DNA of 64,000 nucleotides, taken from positions 248,001 to 312,000 of the forward strand of contig NZ_JAPIVO010000007.1 in NCBI RefSeq assembly GCF_026239655.1, written 5' to 3'. Shown piece after piece: positions 61,127 through 64,000 of this stretch. Position numbers and translations under genes: made by a program. Every line of letters starts with the position of its first letter. Position 1 is the stretch's first letter. The notes beneath the pieces are model-generated. The model saw only the letters and a program-made list of their open reading frames with translations. It made no database searches and was not told the DNA's origin. The DNA is from Pedobacter sp. MR2016-24. Lineage in GTDB: Bacteria; Bacteroidota; Bacteroidia; Sphingobacteriales; Sphingobacteriaceae.

Positions 61127-62053
61127 ATGGCAACTGTTCAACCCCACCGTTTTAAAACAATCAGCGAATTTCATCAGTACCGTCACTTACCAAAACCTGA
61201 GCATCCATTGATCAGTGTGATCGATTTGGAGACGGTAAAACATTCGCCGGGTAAGGAGATCAATATGATCAAGGATTTTTATTCCATTTCATTGAAAAAG
61301 AATATGAATTATAAGGTGAAGTACGGACAGCAATCTTATGATTTTGATGAGGGAGTCATGTTTTTCATGTCGCCCGGCCAGTTGCTAAAACTTGAATTTG
61401 AAACAGATGCATTAATTAATCAGTCGGGATGGATGTTATTGGTTCATCCCGACTTTTTATGGAATACACCGCTGGCAAAAGCGATCAAACAGTATGAGTT
61501 TTTTAGCTATTCGGTCTATGAAGCCTTATTTATTTCAGACAAGGAAGAGGGAATACTGAATAGTATTGTACAAAACATCACACAGGAATACCATTCTAAT
61601 ATTGACGCTTTTAGTCAGGATATCATTATCAGGCAAATAGAACTGCTGCTGAGCTATTCAGAAAGATTTTACCACCGTCAGTTTCTGACACGTAAAAAGG
61701 CTAACCATCAACTGCTTGATCGGCTGGAAGATATTCTTGCCAACTATTTTAAAAGTGATATCCTTGCTAAACAAGGATTGCCAACCGTTGCACAAATTGC
61801 CGAAGAATTAAACGTATCATCCAATTATTTGGGGAGTTCACTAAAAGTGCTGACCGGACTAAATGCCCAGCAGCATATCCATCAAAAGCTTATAGAAACA
61901 GCGAAAGAGAAACTATCTACAACAAGCCTATCTGTTAGTGAAATTGCATATGATTTGGGATTTGAACATCCGCAGTCATTCAGCAAGCTGTTTAAGAACA
62001 AAACCAGTGTATCACCGCTGGAATTCAGGGCTTCATTTAATTCACCGAACTGA
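61127..62053 (+). CDS. AraC family transcriptional regulator
   Basis: The protein has 308 residues: an N-terminal cupin-like sensory domain (about 25-150, with YDFDEGVMFFMSPGQLLKLE) and the C-terminal AraC double helix-turn-helix (about 215-303), with PTVAQIAEELNVSSNYLGSSLKVLTG and LSVSEIAYDLGFEHPQSFSKLFKNKTSVSPLEF. It probably controls the SDR gene 18 bases upstream. Confidence 0.92.
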   Translation: MATVQPHRFKTISEFHQYRHLPKPEHPLISVIDLETVKHSPGKEINMIKDFYSISLKKNMNYKVKYGQQSYDFDEGVMFFMSPGQLLKLEFETDALINQSGWMLLVHPDFLWNTPLAKAIKQYEFFSYSVYEALFISDKEEGILNSIVQNITQEYHSNIDAFSQDIIIRQIELLLSYSERFYHRQFLTRKKANHQLLDRLEDILANYFKSDILAKQGLPTVAQIAEELNVSSNYLGSSLKVLTGLNAQQHIHQKLIETAKEKLSTTSLSVSEIAYDLGFEHPQSFSKLFKNKTSVSPLEFRASFNSPN

Positions 62054-62101
62054 TGAGGACAGTTCATCCGTTATTTTTCTGATTAAGATTATAGTTTTTA
62101 C

Positions 62102-62118
62102 AATCCTATTTTAGGATT
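62102..62118. terminator. Small hairpin after the AraC gene
   Basis: A 7-bp perfect stem (AATCCTA / TAGGATT, loop TTT) lies 49 bases after the AraC stop. A T-run does not follow directly on the plus strand, so it would be a weak terminator. Confidence 0.35.
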
Positions 62119-62178
62119 TGTTAAAAAAATTAGAGCCGAATACTTAATTTAACGCCAAATTATAAAACCTGACTTAAC

Positions 62179-62847
62179 ATGGACTCTCCTATTCATTTGA
62201 TATTGAACTCAAAAAAATTCCTTTTTATATTCCTTATGTTGCTTTGCACTTTCAAAATATCATTTGCACAGAGCAGTAGCAGTTCGATATTACAGAAAAG
62301 TGAACATACAGCTATTGCAACCCAACTGGAAGAAAATCCAAAAGACATACGCAGGGTGTATTATCTGAGCGATGCGAGTGGCGATTATCAATTGGCTTTA
62401 ATGGAAAAAATCAGTAAGATCAATGGTAAAGACACCTTACATAACAGTATCAGGGCTATCTGTTTCATGGAGGATCATGGTGGAAACCTGGTTAAATGGG
62501 ATATCAATGATTACATTGATAAATCATCCGGAGAAATCAGCCTCGTCTTCTGGACAAGATACTGTACGGCAACTGATCTTGATGGCGATAAAAGGATTGA
62601 CCCCGTAATTGTGTACGCATCAGCATCCTCACCAGAGGATGGAGATAACTATCAGAGAATTAGAATAATCACGGTGTATAAAGGTAAAAAATATGCTATT
62701 CGTGCGACAGAATGTGTATTGGATGACTGCCGCACTTTATCCCGGGATAAGGATTTTGCAAAACTGCCGGTTAGTATAAAGACTTATCTGGAAAAACTGA
62801 TGCAAAGAATGCGCGATGATCAGGGACTTATTCTACATAACCACTAA
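62179..62847 (+). CDS. Secreted protein of unknown function
   Basis: A 222-residue protein with a signal peptide (about 1-30, LFIFLMLLCTFKISFAQ). The mature part is polar and beta-rich with two Cys that may pair (FWTRYCTATDLDGDKRIDP and ATECVLDDCRTLSRD). The D-L-D-G-D-K segment resembles an EF-hand-like calcium loop (T-D-L-D-G-D), as in dockerin-like or FG-GAP-like calcium sites. I do not recognise the family. It stands alone between the AraC gene and the membrane pair. Confidence 0.55.
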   Translation: MDSPIHLILNSKKFLFIFLMLLCTFKISFAQSSSSSILQKSEHTAIATQLEENPKDIRRVYYLSDASGDYQLALMEKISKINGKDTLHNSIRAICFMEDHGGNLVKWDINDYIDKSSGEISLVFWTRYCTATDLDGDKRIDPVIVYASASSPEDGDNYQRIRIITVYKGKKYAIRATECVLDDCRTLSRDKDFAKLPVSIKTYLEKLMQRMRDDQGLILHNH

Positions 62848-62951
62848 TACCACGATAACCAACCCACAAGCCTGATAACAGATCAGATGGTACAGTCATT
62901 TCATTAAAACGTCACAAGAACAATTAAATTTTATTTTGATAGTGCTTCGTC

Positions 62952-62959
62952 TAACTTTG
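62952..62959 (+). promoter_or_regulatory. -7 promoter box of the tandem membrane protein genes
   Basis: TAACTTTG fits TAnnTTTG on the plus strand, 29 bases before the start codon at 62988. A TTTG lies 13 bases further upstream (62935-62938), closer than usual for a -33 box. Confidence 0.45.
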
Positions 62960-62987
62960 CAAAAAAGCTGAGAGATGGAAAAACGTC

Positions 62988-63554
62988 ATGAACCGGAATA
63001 GCACTATAAGAAAATTTTTCATTGTCTTTCTGTTAATTATTCAGGTAGTTTTTTTGTTTGCCATATTCAGGGAGAACTTACAATCCTGGTGGACCATTGC
63101 ATCCATGTTTATCCTCTGTATACTCATTCTGGTGACTTATTTAAAGGGACAGCTCCACCATGAAGACCACGAATACGAACATATCTTAGTTGTACTTTGG
63201 ATCCCTATCGGTGCGGTCGCCTCATTTTATCTGAATCATTTTTTACATTTCGGCCCCGTTATTTCGGCTGCCGCAGTGGGCAGCACTGCCTCTTTTATTC
63301 CCGGTTTTAATAAGAGATCACATTACCTGAAGCAGCTCCCCGCTGCAATCTACTGCGGTGCGTTCATCGGTATGTCCAGCACAGGTGTGGCACCCGGTAT
63401 TTCATTTGTGCTCACTGCCAGCTTTTTCACCGCCATACTACTTATATTATCCAAAAATCTGTTTGCAGGTGTTGGCGGTAAATTGGGAACTATGGCCTTT
63501 GCTGGTGTGGTCATCACTTCATTTGTATACTTTCTGATTTCCTCTTATGTATAA
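62988..63554 (+). CDS. Integral membrane protein, first of a related tandem pair
   Basis: A 188-residue protein with about six membrane helices. Its last 75 residues contain AIYCGAFIGMSS, a helix, then NLFAGVGGKLGTMAFAGV. The downstream protein carries the same order (LVFIGASFIGMVS ... RFFNGYGGALGTSACISL), so the two share a FIGM plus G-x-G-G-x-L-G-T module. A histidine-rich charged loop (HHEDHEYEH) near residue 57 is notable and could bind metal. Its 3' end overlaps the next gene by 8 bases. Function unknown. Confidence 0.6.
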   Translation: MNRNSTIRKFFIVFLLIIQVVFLFAIFRENLQSWWTIASMFILCILILVTYLKGQLHHEDHEYEHILVVLWIPIGAVASFYLNHFLHFGPVISAAAVGSTASFIPGFNKRSHYLKQLPAAIYCGAFIGMSSTGVAPGISFVLTASFFTAILLILSKNLFAGVGGKLGTMAFAGVVITSFVYFLISSYV

Positions 63555-63993
63555 TACGATCATCCTGATCATCGTAAGCTTTATCAGTGCCATGCTCACC
63601 TTTTATGTAAACGAAGAGCTGAAACAAGGCCCTGTGCGTTCATCCGCTATTCTTTCTTTGATTGTGGCTGTTTATTTTCATTATTATGCAGGAGCGATGG
63701 ACAGTTACCTTGCAAAAAATATCCCTCTGGTATTCATTGGTGCCTCTTTTATAGGGATGGTATCTGCCAGATTAGTGTCCAGCTATCTGCTGATTGGGGT
63801 TGCCGGCATTATTTTCTGTCTGATCTTTCTGCATACCAGCAGATTTTTCAATGGCTATGGAGGTGCATTGGGCACTTCAGCCTGTATCTCGCTGCTTGCG
63901 GTGCTGAGCATTCCGATAGTTGGTAAAAAACGGAAGTTAACGAACGGTATGATACAATTGAGAAGAGTGCTGTTTAAGATTAACAAAAAGTAG
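63547..63993 (+). CDS. Integral membrane protein, second of a related tandem pair
   Basis: A 148-residue protein with about four membrane helices and a basic cytoplasmic C terminus (VGKKRKLTNG...RRVLFKINKK). It shares the FIGM helix and the G-x-G-G-x-L-G-T motif with the protein upstream and starts inside its gene, so the two are co-translated and may form one heteromeric membrane complex. Each is about half the size of usual small permeases; a split transporter is possible. Function unknown. Confidence 0.6.
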   Translation: MYNTIILIIVSFISAMLTFYVNEELKQGPVRSSAILSLIVAVYFHYYAGAMDSYLAKNIPLVFIGASFIGMVSARLVSSYLLIGVAGIIFCLIFLHTSRFFNGYGGALGTSACISLLAVLSIPIVGKKRKLTNGMIQLRRVLFKINKK

Positions 63994-64000
63994 TGATTCC

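Noticed and set aside
1..64000. CRISPR arrays, tRNA, rRNA, insertion sequences, prophage or integrative element genes
   Set aside because: No regularly spaced repeats, transposase, integrase or phage structural motifs were seen, and no tRNA-like cloverleaf was recognised by eye; a tRNA scan could still find something missed.

Overview
The window looks like chromosomal DNA of a Bacteroidota species in the Sphingobacteriaceae (Pedobacter-like). The grounds are three SusC/SusD outer-membrane uptake pairs, two of them headed by ECF sigma factor/FecR anti-sigma pairs with STN-type receptors. There are also many small lipoproteins, weak Shine-Dalgarno sequences, several Bacteroidota -7 boxes (TAnnTTTG), and families common in that group (YceI, HxlR, CBU_0592, tyrosinase with a KFDV-like tail). 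No rRNA, tRNA, insertion sequence, phage module or CRISPR array was recognised. The species call is an inference from gene content.

Region by region. (1) 1-12 kb: accessory genes, mostly on the minus strand. These are a partial cupin, a tautomerase, small lipoproteins and orphan hypotheticals, an NmrA-like reductase with its AraC regulator, and decayed reading frames. Two genes seem to run on past their stop in another frame (near 2026 and 4474). (2) 11.6-13.5 kb: a Tat-exported tyrosinase/polyphenol oxidase and an overlapping small secreted protein that resembles a free-standing copy of the tyrosinase tail domain. (3) 13.6-20.9 kb: a SusC/SusD pair with a secreted alkaline-phosphatase-superfamily phosphodiesterase and a divergent TetR regulator. 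A 31-codon fragment between SusD and the phosphatase looks like the tail of a lost metallophosphoesterase. (4) 20.9-22.7 kb: a membrane protein, an SRPBCC protein, a ParE/RelE-type toxin-antitoxin pair and a truncated pyridoxamine-oxidase-like gene. (5) 22.7-34.3 kb: a compact sigma/FecR/SusC/SusD locus followed by a SUMF1-fold protein without catalytic cysteines, a Tat-exported Gfo/Idh/MocA oxidoreductase, an ApbE flavin transferase and a sugar isomerase-like TIM barrel. It has no glycoside hydrolase and is the most unusual locus here. (6) 34.5-49.9 kb: housekeeping-type accessory genes, namely two HxlR-controlled units (nitroreductase; metallo-beta-lactamase-fold hydrolase), YceI, GNAT, an MFS transporter beside a DeoR/GlpR-type regulator, a DUF1349 protein, LuxR and AraC regulators and an S41 peptidase. 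(7) 49.9-59.4 kb: a sigma/FecR/SusC/SusD/SusE/GH76 locus, probably for alpha-1,6-mannan. (8) 59.4-64 kb: a lipoprotein, an SDR-type epimerase with an AraC regulator, a secreted protein and two tandem related membrane proteins.

How they work together: in loci 5 and 7 the FecR protein should sense a loaded SusC receptor through its STN domain and release the sigma factor to raise transcription of the whole locus. Locus 3 lacks STN, sigma and FecR and is more likely controlled by the adjacent TetR protein. Loci 3, 5 and 7 would capture, respectively, a phosphorylated or phosphodiester nutrient, a sugar or glycoside processed by oxidation and isomerisation rather than hydrolysis, and fungal-type mannan.
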